Below, piece by piece: positions 21,934 to 34,294 of a stretch of DNA of 64,000 nucleotides (positions within the stretch are counted from its first letter, which is position 1; every line of letters starts with the position of its first letter). Origin of the DNA: Omphiscola glabra (lineage: Eukaryota; Mollusca; Gastropoda; Lymnaeidae); contig OZ024807.1 of NCBI GenBank assembly GCA_964017045.1, positions 16,543,941-16,607,940 on the forward strand. Direction: 5' to 3'. The translations under genes were made by a program, and so were the position numbers. The notes beneath the pieces were generated by a model. That model searched no databases, was not told the origin of the DNA, and saw only the letters and a list, made by a program, of their open reading frames with translations.

Positions 21934-21941
21934 CTTTTAAC

Positions 21942-22684
21942 AATGTATCGTTGCATTAAGATTTATATTTGTTTAAATCCAAGCAAGAGCCCTGGACACG
22001 GCATCCAAGAAGTACAAGACACTCTTACTCCAAGAGGCTGGTGTCATGTTAACATGTGTCAAGTTAAAATTCAGAACACGAATTAAAAAGTTTTACCAAA
22101 TGATACGAAACTAACCTTGAATGAATGTAAGTATTATATAAAGAACGATTGCTAGTGATGCGGGAGGAGAGGGGTTAGCCCTCAGATTTTCACTAATCAA
22201 TTTATAGAATCAATCATATGACCTTGAACACCAAGACCATCAAATACTGAAATCTTCCAACGCACGCCCCGTAACTCGTGGCCCAGACATTCCAGCTTAC
22301 CACTAAAAGTCACAGACTTCTTCCTAAAGCGAGAGTTTCCTCCCTTTCTCCCTCCTTATCTCCGTCTTAGTTAAATATTTTGATCGGGAGAAAATCGATG
22401 GCTTTAGCCACATTTCACGCTATACACACTGGAGTCCTTTCAATAACCATTTGATGTATCGTAAATAGTCTGCTTGGTCTCCTGGTGGCGTGTGTGTGTG
22501 TGTGAGGTCAGTGTATGTTATGTGGGTGTGGGGGGCAGGGGGGGGAATGGGTAGGTGGACCATGATTAGAAATGTTTTTATAACAGCACCGAGGGAATCT
22601 GGAGGACACTAAACCTCGAGATGCATACGTTGAAATCAATTCTACTAGCAGGAAATATATTCAGAAATTTGCTCACTCTAGCAC
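21942..22684. other. unique spacer
   Basis: Has a short GT run (22493-22504) and a G-rich stretch near 22528-22545. No gene seen. Confidence 0.4.
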
Positions 22685-23096
22685 AGTGGGGTAAGTGTGG
22701 CGGGTGTAAGTATGACAGGAGTGAGTGTGACGGGAGTAAGTGTGACAGCAGTTAGTTTGACAAGAGTAATTGTAATAGGAGTAAGAGTGACAGGAGTAAG
22801 TAAGACAGGACTAAGTATGACAGGGGTGAGTGTGATAGGAGCTAGTGTAATAAGAGTTAGTATGACAGGAGTGAGTGTTTCAGGAGCTAGTGTGACAGCA
22901 GTTAGTGTGACAGGAGTTGGTGTGACAGGAGCTAGTGTGAAAACAGTTAGTGTGACAGGAATGGGTGTGACAGCAATGGGTGTGACAGGAGTAAGCGTGA
23001 CAAGAGTTAGTATTACAGAATTGAGTGTGACAGCAGAGCGTGTGACAGGAATAGGTATGACAGGAGCGAATGTAACAGGAGTCAGAGTAGGCACTG
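22685..23096. repeat. 15-bp minisatellite, about 27 copies
   Basis: Repeats of AGTGTGACAGGAGTT with GTTAGTRTGA and GCTAGTG variants. Open on both strands (S-V-T-G-V pattern on plus, 135 codons) because 15 is a multiple of 3. Confidence 0.95.
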
Positions 23097-23156
23097 GTGG
23101 ATAAAGGTACGGTAACTCAGTCGTTAATAAAGTAAGCAACGGTTTTTTTATTAACA

Positions 23157-23523
23157 TGAGAGAAAGGCTCTGTCACCCAGGCAGGCGTGTCTTGTACACA
23201 GGAGAGAAAGGCTTTGTCACCCAGGCAGGCGTGTCTTGTACACACGAGAGAAAGGCTCTGTCACCCAGGCAGGCGTGTCTTGTACACAAGAGAGAAAGGC
23301 TTTGTCACCCAGGCAGGCGTGTCTTGAACACAAGAGAGAAAGGCTCTGTCACCCAGACAGGCGTGTCTTGTACACACGAGAGAAAGGCTCTGTCACCCAG
23401 TCAGGCGTGTCTTGTACACACGACAGAAAGGCTCTGTCACTCAGGCAGGCGTGTCTTGTACACAAGAGAGAAAGACTCTGTCACTCAGGCAGGCATGTCT
23501 TGTACACAAGAGAGAAAGGCTCT
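23157..23523. repeat. 44-bp minisatellite, about 8 copies
   Basis: The unit has GAGAGAAAGGCTCTGTCACC then CAGGCAGGCGTGTCTTGTAC. Period 44 (23158 to 23202). CTCTGTCACCCAGGCAGG looks like a piece of primate Alu but this is coincidence. Confidence 0.95.
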
Positions 23524-23617
23524 TGTGCGGGGAGTTTTGATTGGCAGCATACCCCGGAGAGTTTTGATGGGAATCTAAGGAATCAGTAGCAACAATGAAA
23601 CACCACTGAAATTTGTA

Positions 23618-24118
23618 ATGGGGACTTATCCTGGCATTGTCAGTGTTAAAGACTAGTTGTGGTGGCCAGTCCTGACATTCCCAGTTTTATAGACTTGTTA
23701 TGGTGGTATTTCTGGCATATCCAGTGGTTCAGATTATTTGTTTATGGTGGCCATTCCTGACATACGAGTGTTAAAGACTTGATATGGTAGCCATTCCAGG
23801 CTTCCAAGTGCTAAAGACCTGTTATGCTAGCCCTTCCTGACATACGAGTGTTAAAGACTTGATATGGTAGCCATTCCAGGCTTCCAAGTGCTAAAGACCT
23901 GTTATGCTAGCCCTTCCTGACATACGAGTGTTAAAGACTTGATATGGTAGCCATTCCAGGCTTCCAAGTGCTAAAGACCTGTTTTGGTGGCCTCCCTGGA
24001 ATCCAAATGTTAAAGAACTGTTATGTTGGACATTCCTGGCATACAAGTGTTAAAGAACTGTTATAGTGGCCGCCCTGGAATCCACGTGTCAAAGAACATG
24101 TTATGGTGGACATTCCTG
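23618..24118. repeat. 40-bp minisatellite, about 12 copies, with 80-bp dimer
   Basis: The monomer ends in GTGTTAAAGACTTGATATGG or close. A two-monomer unit of exactly 80 bp is present three times in near-identical form (CATACGAGTG at 23761, 23841, 23921). Flanking monomers are diverged, which fits recent amplification of one dimer inside an old array. Confidence 0.9.
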
Positions 24119-24725
24119 GAAGTCCCTGTGGTGAAAACAAGAATTGATGGTGCATGTGCCCAGTTTCCTCCTTTCTTACATTGACCAATCCGATGAATGT
24201 TAAAGAGTGAAATCAGAGCTAGACACCGCTATTGAGGACTTGTGATACTTCCTAATGTTAATTAGCGGCCCCCCTATGTTTGTTATTAATTAACGTCGTC
24301 AGTTAGCCATCCGTTTCCTAATGTGTCACATATTTTGAGAATCAACAGATTTTGATAGTGGAGTGTGGACCTGAATGCCTGCCGTAACAATTAGCGAAGG
24401 AAGGCATGCGATAACTCAAAGTTAAGGCCCCCCTCCGCCCCCCAACCCTGAACCCAGTCGGTTCGCTGTTTATACATAGGAGCAGAGGAGAATCCTGCAA
24501 ATAATCAAGAAGGGGCACGAGGCTGCTAAAAAGATTCTTATTTTTCAGTGGTAAGCTTAAGCGATGTACAATGTGTTGCTGCCCCCCCTCACTGCTCCCC
24601 CGTGACTGCCTCCCCTCCCCTAAATTCAAATGTGTTTTATTTTTCTGCTTAGATATTATAAAATATACATAGAGCAGAAGTTATGTTATAACGGTCCTCA
24701 TATTTTTATCACCTCCGCACACCAA

Positions 24726-24759
<34 letters not shown>

Positions 24760-25081
24760 TTAAGGAAAGATTTGACGAAAGTTTGAAGCAAATTTGACGA
24801 CAATTTGATCGTGTGAACTGATTACAACAAGCCGACACATCATGGCTTCAAAATGCTTCAAAGTGGTTCAGATTGGTTTAGAGTGCTAGACTTAGTACAT
24901 GTCGCAGTCGTAATTTGTGTCCGAAGTATATTTCTTATGACGTTATAATCCTCGGTCTCAGTCCCGCATGACGTGTCGGTGTCTTGAACACCTGTCTCTG
25001 TGAGTCTGGAGCAACAACAAGAATAATGGGACCATTCCCTGGAGGAGACCGGCGGAGACCATCGGAGGAGAAATCTCAGAG
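24119..25081. other. unique spacer with C25 tract
   Basis: C25 at 24726-24750, the longest homopolymer in the window, followed by A8. A 95-codon minus frame at 24342-24629 has no known motif. Confidence 0.4.
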
Positions 25082-25332
25082 AAAAAAAATAGTAAGAGTG
25101 GTTTAAAGAGTAAGTCCGGTTTAATGACTGACTCTGGTTTGAATAGTATATCCGGTTTCAGGAGTATGTCCGGTTTAAGGAGTATATCCGGTTTCGGTAG
25201 TATATCTGATTTAAGGAGTAAGTCATGTTTAAGGAGTAAGCCAGGTTTAAGGAGTAAGTCAGGTTTAAGGAGTAAGTCAGGTTTGAGGAGTAAGTCGGGC
25301 TTTAGGAGTAAGTCGGGTTTGAAGGAGTAAAG
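25082..25332. repeat. 18-bp minisatellite, about 14 copies
   Basis: Repeats of GGTTTAAGGAGTAAGTCC with TATATCC and ATGTCC variants at the 5' side and AAGTCA or AAGTCG at the 3' side. Confidence 0.95.
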
Positions 25333-25704
25333 AAAACTGTTGGAAGGATAGAGAAGAAGGAAACATTTTCTTCGCCCATAAAGTCCATCTTCACGCAACC
25401 AATACGAAGTCGAATCCTGTTGGTCTGGTCCTAGAGTGACGTCACCAACAGTAAGCCCAGTCAAAGTGGGTCAAGTGATTGAGAAATGGGACCGAGTAAA
25501 GGTCGTCCCAGTTTGCCAGTTGGAAAAGGCGCGAATAAAAGTCGTCTGATTTCGTTTTTCACGGTTTCCTTCCCCTTATGAATGGCGGCCATACTGGGAT
25601 AACGAGACTAGTCAACCAAGCTGTTTCCTCAGAAAAAGTGTGTGAGTGTGTGTGTGTGGGGGGGGGGGGTGTCGATCTTGGAGCGCATTCGGCTCCGTTA
25701 TCTC
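25333..25704. other. unique spacer
   Basis: GT run then a G tract at about 25637-25670. No other feature. Confidence 0.4.
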
Positions 25705-25853
25705 CTAGTTATAAGACAGTCTCATCCTCCTAGTTAGACAATCGCTACCTCCTGGTTATGAGACAATCTCTACCTCCTGGTTATGAGACAATCGCTACCT
25801 CCTGGTTATGACACAGTCGCTACCCCATTGTTATGTGACAGTCGCTTAACCTT
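25705..25853. repeat. 25-bp minisatellite, about 6 copies
   Basis: Repeats of CTACCTCCTGGTTATGAGAC then AATCG. Period 25 (25751 to 25776), with diverged edge copies. Confidence 0.9.
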
Positions 25854-26116
25854 AACGCATGTGATGAATTGTGCACTAAAAATCCATATCAAGCATCCTA
25901 TGCAACATGGCTGACAAAGTACATTTCACTATGCTTATTTTGAGCACGACTGTGATGGCCATAAACACGCCCCACCCTAGAGGCACCCATTTCAAGATTC
26001 GAATTTAGATGCATTGTAAATTAAGCCCTGCTCTCCACTCCCTCAACCCTTCCCACAACATTAGCTCTACATCAAGGAATAGTCGAGATACGTTTGTGGT
26101 AAGCATCCAAGACCAC

Positions 26117-26340
26117 AGGCCCACAGTGTCATTGACCTACCCGCCCACAGTGTCATTGACCTATCCGCCAACAGTGTCATTGACCTACCCGCCCAAAGTG
26201 TCATTGACCTATCCACCAACAGCCCACTGTGCCATAGACTTTCCCACCCACAGTGTCATTGACCTACCCGCCCACAGTGTCATTGACCTACCCGCCCACA
26301 GTGTCATTGACCTACCCGCACACAGTGTCATTGACCTAAC
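26117..26340. repeat. 24-bp minisatellite, about 9 copies
   Basis: Repeats of CAGTGTCATTGACCTACCCG then CCCA. Open as T-V-S-L-T-Y-P-P on plus; no sign of a real protein. Confidence 0.9.
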
Positions 26341-27451
26341 AGCCGTTGTTAACTAATGAGGTAATAGTTGCACACCTCCCGGGAGACATGCGCAGTCGCG
26401 GGGAGATGGACTGGCGATTTTTCGGGCAGGGAGGAGTGGGGGCGGGTTGAGAGGGGCAGTTGTTGATTTGGAAGAAAGAGAGCACCTCTTAATAGAGGTG
26501 GAGGGCTTAAATACATGTTTATGAACGTTGTTGTGGTTCTAATAGAATATTATTCAAGAAATTAAACATTTTAATAATGGGGAAATGTATGCTGAAATGG
26601 TCGCTTAAGAAGAGTGTGGGAATAGAATACTGAGATCGCCGTTATCGTCAACAGAACACGACAGGCAGATATTAACTTAATTAGTGGCAAAGCAAAATGG
26701 AAAGTAAAAAAATGGTTTTTGCAAATTGGTAAAAAACTTAATCTTTTTGCGTGATATGATTGACAACAAAGCAAACTTTTCTTGTGTGCGTTGCTGTTTG
26801 TTGTTAACACTTGAAGAAAATACAAAGAAGTTCTGTGAATAAACGTAAAATGTTAAAATATATTCAGGGCGAATGAAGTATAAGAGAAGAGACTGGGATT
26901 TTAGTGTGGCGTCCACAATTATTACTTCCGGTCTGCTGGTCTGGATTCCGTAAAGAGTTGCTAGATTTAGACTGTCCTCATTAAGAGCTTTGTATAAATG
27001 CCAGTGGTTAAACGGCCTGGAGTAAATAATAGGTACTTCCATTCTGTTTGGCTCTCTTCTCGTGGCGCTATATTTAGATGACCTATACAAACCGGCCTTC
27101 CCGTTCGAATTGTTTTTAATGTATTTATTTGTGTGTGTTTCTGGCACCATTAATACGAAAATTAGACTTCAAACCAAGATTATCAACAAATAAATTCTTA
27201 CAGAAAGATTTTGTTGTGAGTGAAAAGAGATGGCTGAATTTCTTTTAAAGTTGCGTCCTATGCCTTAAATATTGTGTATCGATTGCTCTGATTGGTTCTT
27301 TGTCTCTCCTTAATGAATTGATAACATTTTACAAGACTTGACCAACGACAATAAAGTAAAGCCAATAAAAACAAAAATAATTTCTTTTTCTTTTTTTAAA
27401 TTCGGGACATGTTTCTGGAATTGCACGGAAGTTTTGCCTCACCCATTTTGT
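26341..27451. other. unique region with a 157-codon minus frame
   Basis: The minus frame at 26677-27150 starts MVPETHTNKY and is among the longest frames outside arrays. Its composition (K, N, S, F and Y rich, no conserved motif) fits chance in AT-rich DNA. I cannot assign a function and give it little weight. Confidence 0.2.
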
Positions 27452-27675
27452 ACTCTCTGTGTGGCTAAGTCTGATTGCTTCCATTTTGTACTCTCTGTGT
27501 GGCTAAGTCTGATTGCTTCCATTTTGTACTCTCTGTGTGGCTAAGTCTGATTGCTTCCATTTTGTACTCTCTGTGTGGCTAACTCTGATTGCTTCCATTT
27601 TGTACTCTCTGTGTGGCTAACTCTGATTGCTTCAATTTTGTACTCTCTGTGTGGCTAAGTCTGATTGCTTCTTTG
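27452..27675. repeat. 38-bp minisatellite, about 6 copies
   Basis: The unit has CATTTTGTACTCTCTGTGTG then GCTAAGTCTGATTGCTTC. Copies are nearly identical; two have AACTCTG for AAGTCTG and one has CAATTTTG. Confidence 0.95.
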
Positions 27676-28689
27676 TGTTGTTATTTTTTCCATTGATCAT
27701 CCTCTGAGGTCCACAAAGCAACACGTACACATGAGAGCATCGCAAAGCAAACAACAACAAAAACAACTCAATGATATCGTTGTGTGGCCAAGATTAGCTG
27801 TCATTGTTTTTGTTCCAAGAGCGATTTCCCGTCTCGTTTAGCGTAGCAGTTTTTGGTCATTTAAATGTAAACTTTGGTTTGCTTGTTCTCACAGATCCTT
27901 AAGTAAAATAGCTCAAGTTAAAATACGATTCAAGGGGGGGGGGGGGGGGAATTAAGTACTAAAACAATTTGACCACACAGCAAGGGTTCCCAACAAGGCC
28001 CGGTTATTAATTTTGCAAGTCGGCTAACGTGACCGCACCCTCCGTTCTTTGCCCTCCCCACACCCCGACATGGCTCAAGGTGAATCATATGCGCAGTTGA
28101 GTGGATTCCGTATAGACTAACTTCAATTTGATTGTCAGTTTTGTTGTAAAAGGGTGAGTAGAACCTTTGTTGTCCCCACAGCCTCGATTTGCCGTGTTTC
28201 ATCGAGACTATTGTTATGCGTAATTTCGCGTCACGCTTAAAAGATGTTTTGTAAGCAGGAAAGAAAAGGGTTAATCAAAATAATCACTGATGATTCACAT
28301 ATTAGTATTTACTATTCATGAATCATACCACAGCCGACCACCCTCAAGCAGTACCTAGTTTGTGTGTATTGGGGGGGGGGGGTCGGGGGCACTTACATGA
28401 TAACACCTTTTGGCATTGATTTCGTATAAATTACATTCGTTTCACCTGTAAGCGAATAATGGATTAAATATACTTGAGACGACCCCAGGGGTAGATTTTT
28501 TTACTTAGAACTTATTTCCACTCATGCCTTGACAATATGACGTCCACCAGCACGTGATCGACCCACTTGACCCGTCCATTCACCTGTATCGCCATTGTTC
28601 CGTGATTGCAATCCGTTGGGTGATTTTCTGATCCGCGTGACAGTGACCGGGCGTTACGTTCAATGGCGCGGTACAGCGGTCCCGAACCT
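27676..28689. other. unique region with G tracts
   Basis: G16 at 27934-27949 and G12 at 28371-28382. Overlapping short frames carry no motif. Confidence 0.4.
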
Positions 28690-29100
28690 TTTACAACCTA
28701 CAACCTACAGACAAAGGCGCCCTAACCTTTACAACTTACAACCTACATACACAGGCACCCCAACCTTTACAACTTACAACCTACACACAGGCGCCCCAAC
28801 TTTTAAAACCTACACACACAGGCACCCCAACCTTTACAACTTACAACCTACACACACAGGCGCCCCAACCTTTACAACCTACACACACAGGCACCCCAAC
28901 CTTTACAACTTACAACCTACACACACAGGCACCCCAACCTTTACAACGTACAACCTACACACAAAGGCACCCCAACCTTTGCAACTTACAACCTACACAC
29001 ACAGGCACCCCAACCTTAACAACTTACAAACTACACACACAGGCACCCCAACCTTTACAACCTACAACCTACACACACAGGCTCCCAAACCTATTACAAC
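28690..29100. repeat. 38-bp minisatellite with 29- to 31-bp short form, about 11 copies
   Basis: The unit has TTTACAACTTACAACCTACA then CACACAGGCACCCCAACC. In some copies (about 28800 and 28870) one internal ACAAC-TTACAACC repeat is lost, giving a shorter unit. Both forms alternate in the 5' half. Confidence 0.9.
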
Positions 29101-29409
29101 CCACAAGCCACAGACACAGGCTAAAGAAAAATACAATCCAGGAGTTGAGCAAAGCGCCGGTGTTTTTTTTTCCCCATTCAAGCATCAGTTTGTTCGGTAC
29201 TCTTCAGTTATTTAAAAAGTGGAGGCATGGTAAATATTGTTAATAGAAACATGGCGTTGGGTCGTTCATTGTCGGGACGAACAGTTGGGGGGGGGGGGGG
29301 GGGAATGCCATAATCACCTGATCAATGACACATCATGAGTTTATGATACATGGGTCCAAATCATAAGACATCATTCCTTGACTCCACAAATGCAAAGGAA
29401 AAAACACGT
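29101..29409. other. unique spacer
   Basis: G17 at 29287-29303. Nothing else noted. Confidence 0.4.
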
Positions 29410-30445
29410 GTCGCATGTCACAAGAAAAGTGTGTCGCCTGTCACAAGAACAGTGTGTCGCATGTCACAAGAACAGTGTGTCGCCTGTCACAAGAACAGTG
29501 TGTCGCCAGTCACAAGAACAGTGTGTCGCCTGTCACAAGAACAGTGTGTCGCCTGTCACAATAACAGTATGTCGCCTGTCACAAGAACAGTATGTCGCAT
29601 GTCACAAGAACAGTATGTCGCCAGTCACAAGATCAGTGTGTCGCCAGTCACAAGAACAGTATGTCGCCAGTCACAAGATCAGTATGTCGCCAGTCACAAG
29701 AACAGTATGTCGCCTGTCACAAGAACAGTATGTCGCCTGTCACAAGAACAGTATGTCGCCTGTCACAAGAACAGTATGTCGCCTGTCACAAGAACAGTAT
29801 GTCGCCTGTCACAAGAACAGTATGTCGCCTGTCACAAGAACAGTGTGTCGCATGTCACAAGAACAGTGTGTCGCCTGTCACAAGAACAGTGTGTCGCCAG
29901 TCACAAGAACAGTGTGTCGCCTGTCACAATAACAGTATGTCGCCTGTCACAAGAACAGTATGTCGCATGTCACAAGAACAGTATGTCGCCAGTCACAAGA
30001 TCAGTGTGTCGCAAGTCACAAGAACAGTATGTCGCCAGTCACAAGATCAGTATGTCGCCAGTCACAAGAACAGTATGTCGCCTGTCACAAGAACAGTATG
30101 TCGCCTGTCACAAGAACAGTATGTCGCCTGTCACAAGAACAGTATGTCGCCTGTCACAAGAACAGTATGTCGCCTGTCACAAGAACAGTATGTCGCCTGT
30201 CACAAGAACAGTATGTCGCCTGTCACAAGAACAGTATGTCGCCAGTCACAAGAACAGTACGTCGCCTGTCACAAGAACAGTATCACAAGAACAGTATGTC
30301 GCCAGTCACAAGAACAGTATGTCGCCTGTCACAAGATCAGTATGTCTCCTGTCACAAGAACAGTATGTCGCCTGTCACAAGAACAGTATGTCGCCTGTCA
30401 CACGAACAGTATGTCGCCTGTCACGTGCACAGTATGTCGTCCTTC
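29410..30445. repeat. 23-bp minisatellite, about 45 copies, with 368-bp higher-order duplication
   Basis: The unit has TCACAAGAACAGTATGTCGC then CTG, CAG or ATG. The rare ATAACAG variant occurs at 29561 and 29929, exactly 16 units (368 bp) apart, and neighbouring variants match in order, so a 16-unit block was duplicated in tandem. Three units of 23 bp give 69 bp without stops, so all plus frames are open for up to 373 codons. These are not genes. Confidence 0.95.
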
Positions 30446-30682
30446 ATGCCCTCGTGTTCAGTAAAGATTAATTCCACTCTCTTATAAAGATTGCACTCGT
30501 ATTTGGGGTTCTTTCTTGTTTCATTGTATGGCCAATTATAGTCTAGCCACCCCTGATCTAAGAACCACTTGTCTAGAAAATTCCTTCGAATTCAAGATTT
30601 CGCTTTCACCTCCATCAGTCTTATAATACGTTAGGCTTCCCGTGGGTGACGATAATTCAATTTCTTGAATCACTTTCTACAC

Positions 30683-31279
30683 ACTACTTAGGCTAGAAGC
30701 CAGCGATCCACTACTTAGGCTAGAAACTAACGATCCACTACTTAGGCTAAAAGCCAGCGATCCACTACTTAGCCTAGAAGCCAGCGATCCACTACTTAGG
30801 CTAGAAACTAACGATCCACTACTTAGGCTAGAAGCCAGCGATCCACTACTTAGCCTAGAAGCCAGCGATCCACTACTTAGGCTAGAAACTAACGATCCAC
30901 TACTTAGGCTAGAAACTAACGATCCACTACTTAGGCTAGAAACTAACGATCCACTACTTAGGCTAGAAGCCAGCGATCCACTACTTAGGCTAGAAACTAA
31001 CGATCCACTACTTAGACTAGAAGCCAGCGATCCACTACTTAGGCTAGAAACTAACGATCCACTACTTAGGCTAGAAGCCAGCGATCCACTACTTAGGCTA
31101 GAAACTAACGATCCACTACTTAGGCTAGAAGCCAGCGATCCACTACTTAGCCTAGAAGCCAGCGATCCACTACTTAGCCTAGAAGCCAGCGATCCACTAC
31201 TTAGCCTAGAAGCCAGCGATCCACTACTTAGCCTAGAAGCCAGCGATCCACTACTTAGCCTAGAAGCCAGCGATCCACT
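30683..31279. repeat. 27-bp minisatellite, about 22 copies
   Basis: The unit has CTAGAAGCCAGCGATCCACT then ACTTAGG or ACTTAGC. Two main types, AGCCAGCG and AACTAACG, alternate irregularly; the six copies at the 3' end are all of one type. Minus frame open as S-S-G-S-L-A-S-R-L for 202 codons. Confidence 0.95.
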
Positions 31280-31791
31280 CCTCATGCTTGTACATTATTA
31301 TTATATGTAAACGTCATACGATCTAATTGTGTAGCTAGCCTATCATATTGGCTTAAGAACTTAAAAATGCATTCAGCCCCTTCACCCATCTTAGTTCCGA
31401 CACTGTTAAATGAGTTACATCTTAATACACCACAACTGACACCTTCGGTCCGGGCCTTTACCTCCGTCCCCCATTTTAGTTCCGACACTGACGCGAGAAA
31501 TATCTTGCAATTCATCGCAACTAGCGCAACGTGAAGGCGCACTTTGAACTTTTCCCATTTTCCAACGTGTTAGCGATCGATCTGATTTCCTTTGCTGTCG
31601 TTAAACCTGTTTTGCTGTTGTTTGTTTTCCTTGTTGTTATAGCTTTCGTAAACCTTTGAACATTCGTGAAAAACTCTCCCTTCATACATTAATGTTGTTT
31701 ACACATTTGAGTGTGACTAGAGTATGTGTTTAGGAGGACAACACAACATAAAATGTTGTTATTTTACAATCCTTTGTGAATGCTTCTGATC
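31280..31791. other. unique spacer
   Basis: TTTTAGTTCCGACACTG or a close form occurs twice about 90 bp apart (31389 and 31472). No gene recognised. Confidence 0.4.
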
Positions 31792-31945
31792 TGTAGCTAC
31801 AGTCTGATTAGACATACGGTCAGAGCTACAGTCTGATCTAGACATACGGTCAGAGCTAAAATCTGATCTAGACATACGGTCAAAGCTACAGTCTGATCTA
31901 GACATACGGTCAGAGCTACAGTCTGATCTAGTAGACATAAGGTCA
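31792..31945. repeat. 30-bp minisatellite, 5 copies
   Basis: Repeats of GAGCTACAGTCTGATCTAGA then CATACGGTCA. Confidence 0.9.
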
Positions 31946-32032
31946 GTTTATCTCAAACTTTGCGATTTTGATCATGGCCCTAAAATCATAATGGACCAAT
32001 TTTAAAAAAAAATAGTTTGCTTTAAAAGTGAT

Positions 32033-32432
32033 CTTAACGCTTGTGAAAATATGGATAAGCTTAACTTGTGAAACTATGGATTAGCTTAACTTGTGAAAAT
32101 ATCGATAAGCTTAACTTGTGAAACCATAGATAGGCTTAACTTGTGAAACTATGGATTAGCTTAACTTGTGAAACTATGGATTAGCTTAACTTGTGAAACT
32201 ATGGATTAGCTTAACTTGTGAAACTATGGATTAGCTTAACTTGTGAAACATGGATTAACTTAACTTGTGAAACTATGGATTAGCTTAACTTGTGAAACTA
32301 TGGATTAGCTTATCTTGTGAAACCACGGATTTGCTTAACTTGTGAAACTATGGATTAGCTTAACTTGTGAAACATGGATTAACTTAACTTGTGAAACTAT
32401 GGATTAGCTTAACTTGTAAAACTATGGATTAT
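32033..32432. repeat. 25-bp minisatellite, about 16 copies
   Basis: Repeats of TTAACTTGTGAAACTATGGA then TTAGC. Variants ACATGGATTAAC recur at about 32247 and 32372, suggesting a block duplication of 5 units. Confidence 0.95.
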
Positions 32433-32479
32433 TTTAAGTACGCAGTAGTATCCCGCATACCACCATAGTCAACATTTTC

Positions 32480-33945
32480 ATTTGGATAGCAGATGTCCCC
32501 AGACAACCACTATGAACATTTGTATAGCAGATGTCCCCAGACAACCACTATGAACATTTGGATAGCAGATGTCCCCAGACAACCACTATGAACATTTGGA
32601 TAGTGAATGGCTACAGACAACCACTATGAACATTTGGATAGCAGATGTCCCCAGACAACCACTATGAACATTTGGATAGCAGATGTCCCCAGACAACCAC
32701 TATGAACATTTGTATAGCAGATGTCCCCAGACAACCACTATGAACATTTGGATAGCAGATGTCCCCAGACAACCACTATGAACATTTGTAAAGCAGATGT
32801 CCCCAGACAACCACTATGAACATTTGTATAGCAGATGTCCCCAGACAACCACTATGAACATTTGGATAGCAGATGTCCCCAGACAACCACTATGAACATT
32901 TGGATAGTGAATGGCTACAGACAACCACTATGAACATTTGGATAGCAGATGTCCCCAGACAACCACTATGAACATTTGTATAGCAGATGTCCCCAGACAA
33001 CCACTATGAACATTTGGATAGCAGATGTCCCCAGACAACCACTATGAACATTTGTAAAGCAGATGTCCCCAGACAACCACTATGAACATTTGTATAGCAG
33101 ATGTCCCCAGACAACCACTATGAACATTTGGATAGCAGATGTCCCCAGACAACCACTATGAACATTTGGATAGTGAATGGCTACAGACAACCACTATGAA
33201 CATTTGGATAGCAGATGTCCCCAGACAACCACTATGAACATTTGTATAGCAGATGTCCCCAGACAACCACTATGAACATTTGGATAGCAGATGTCCACAG
33301 ACAACCACTATGAACATTTGTAAAGCAGATGTCCCCAGACAACCACTATGAACATTTGTATAGCAGATGTCCCCAGACAACCACTATGAACATTTGTATA
33401 GCAGATGTCCCCAGACAACCACTATGAACATTTGGATAGCAGATGTCCCCAGACAACCACTATGAACATTTGTATGGCAGATGTCCCCAGACAAACACTA
33501 TGAACATTTGTATAGCAGATGTCCCCAGACAACCACTATGAACATTTGGATAGTGAATGGCTACAGACAACAACTATGAACATTTGGATAGCAGATGTCC
33601 CCAGACAACCACTATGAACATTTGGATAGCAGATGTCCCCAGACAACCACTATGAACATTTGTATAGCAGATGTCCCCAGACAACCACTATGAACATTTG
33701 GATAGCAGATGTCCCCAGACAACCACTATGAACATTTGGATAGCAGATGTCCCCAGACAACCACTATGAACATTTGTATAGCAGATGTCCCCAGACAACC
33801 ACTATGAACATTTGTATAGCAGATGTCCCCAGACAACCACTATGAACATTTGGATAGCAGATGTCCCCAGACAACCACTATGAACATTTGGATAGTGAAT
33901 GGCTACAGACAACCACTATGAACATTTGGATAGTAAATGTCTGCA
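32480..33945. repeat. 38-bp minisatellite, about 38 copies, with marker variants
   Basis: The unit has CCACTATGAACATTTGGATA then GCAGATGTCCCCAGACAA. A distinct variant with TAGTGAATGGCTACAG recurs at 32601, 32905, 33171, 33551 and 33893. The distances 304, 266, 380 and 342 are all multiples of 38 (8, 7, 10 and 9 units), the mark of repeated block duplication with unequal exchange. Confidence 0.95.
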
Positions 33946-34294
33946 TACCAGCATTGGCATGCTTGTGAGAATAGAGATTAGAAGAACCAGCATTATGAGA
34001 TGTGTAGTTTCACAACGGCAACACACCATCCAAGGGAGATCACTCGTTCGAATTTAACTTCTGATATTAGGGGAACTGTGCAAGGAAATAAGAATCAAAC
34101 TGTACAATTAGATATGTACCAAACAGTTCCTATAAATATATATTAAACTGTACCTCTGAATATGTATGTACAATTAAACGTGTATTAAGGCTGTGCCGTC
34201 AGATGAAGTATTTTAGTTGAATACCTCAGCAGAATGAATTCTTTTTTTACCTATACTAAAACTAAGTTGCTGGATAAAAATAGACAAATGTTAT
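33946..34294. other. unique spacer
   Basis: AT-rich; short imperfect repeats of AACTGTAC near 34096-34160. Nothing else. Confidence 0.4.

Noticed and set aside
23157..23523. Alu-like CTCTGTCACCCAGGCAGG in the 44-bp unit
   Set aside because: Only about 18 bases match, there is no Alu sequence around it and the window is not primate.
26677..27150. 157-codon minus-strand frame as a gene
   Set aside because: AT-rich, biased composition, no conserved motif and no plausible splice or promoter context.
29350..30471. 373-codon open frame, C-R-x-S-Q-E-Q-Y-V-A repeats
   Set aside because: The same DNA is open in the other plus frames with equal lengths; the 23-bp unit simply has no stop in any frame.
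34048..34060. tRNA B-box-like GTTCGAATTT
   Set aside because: No A-box or cloverleaf could be formed around it.
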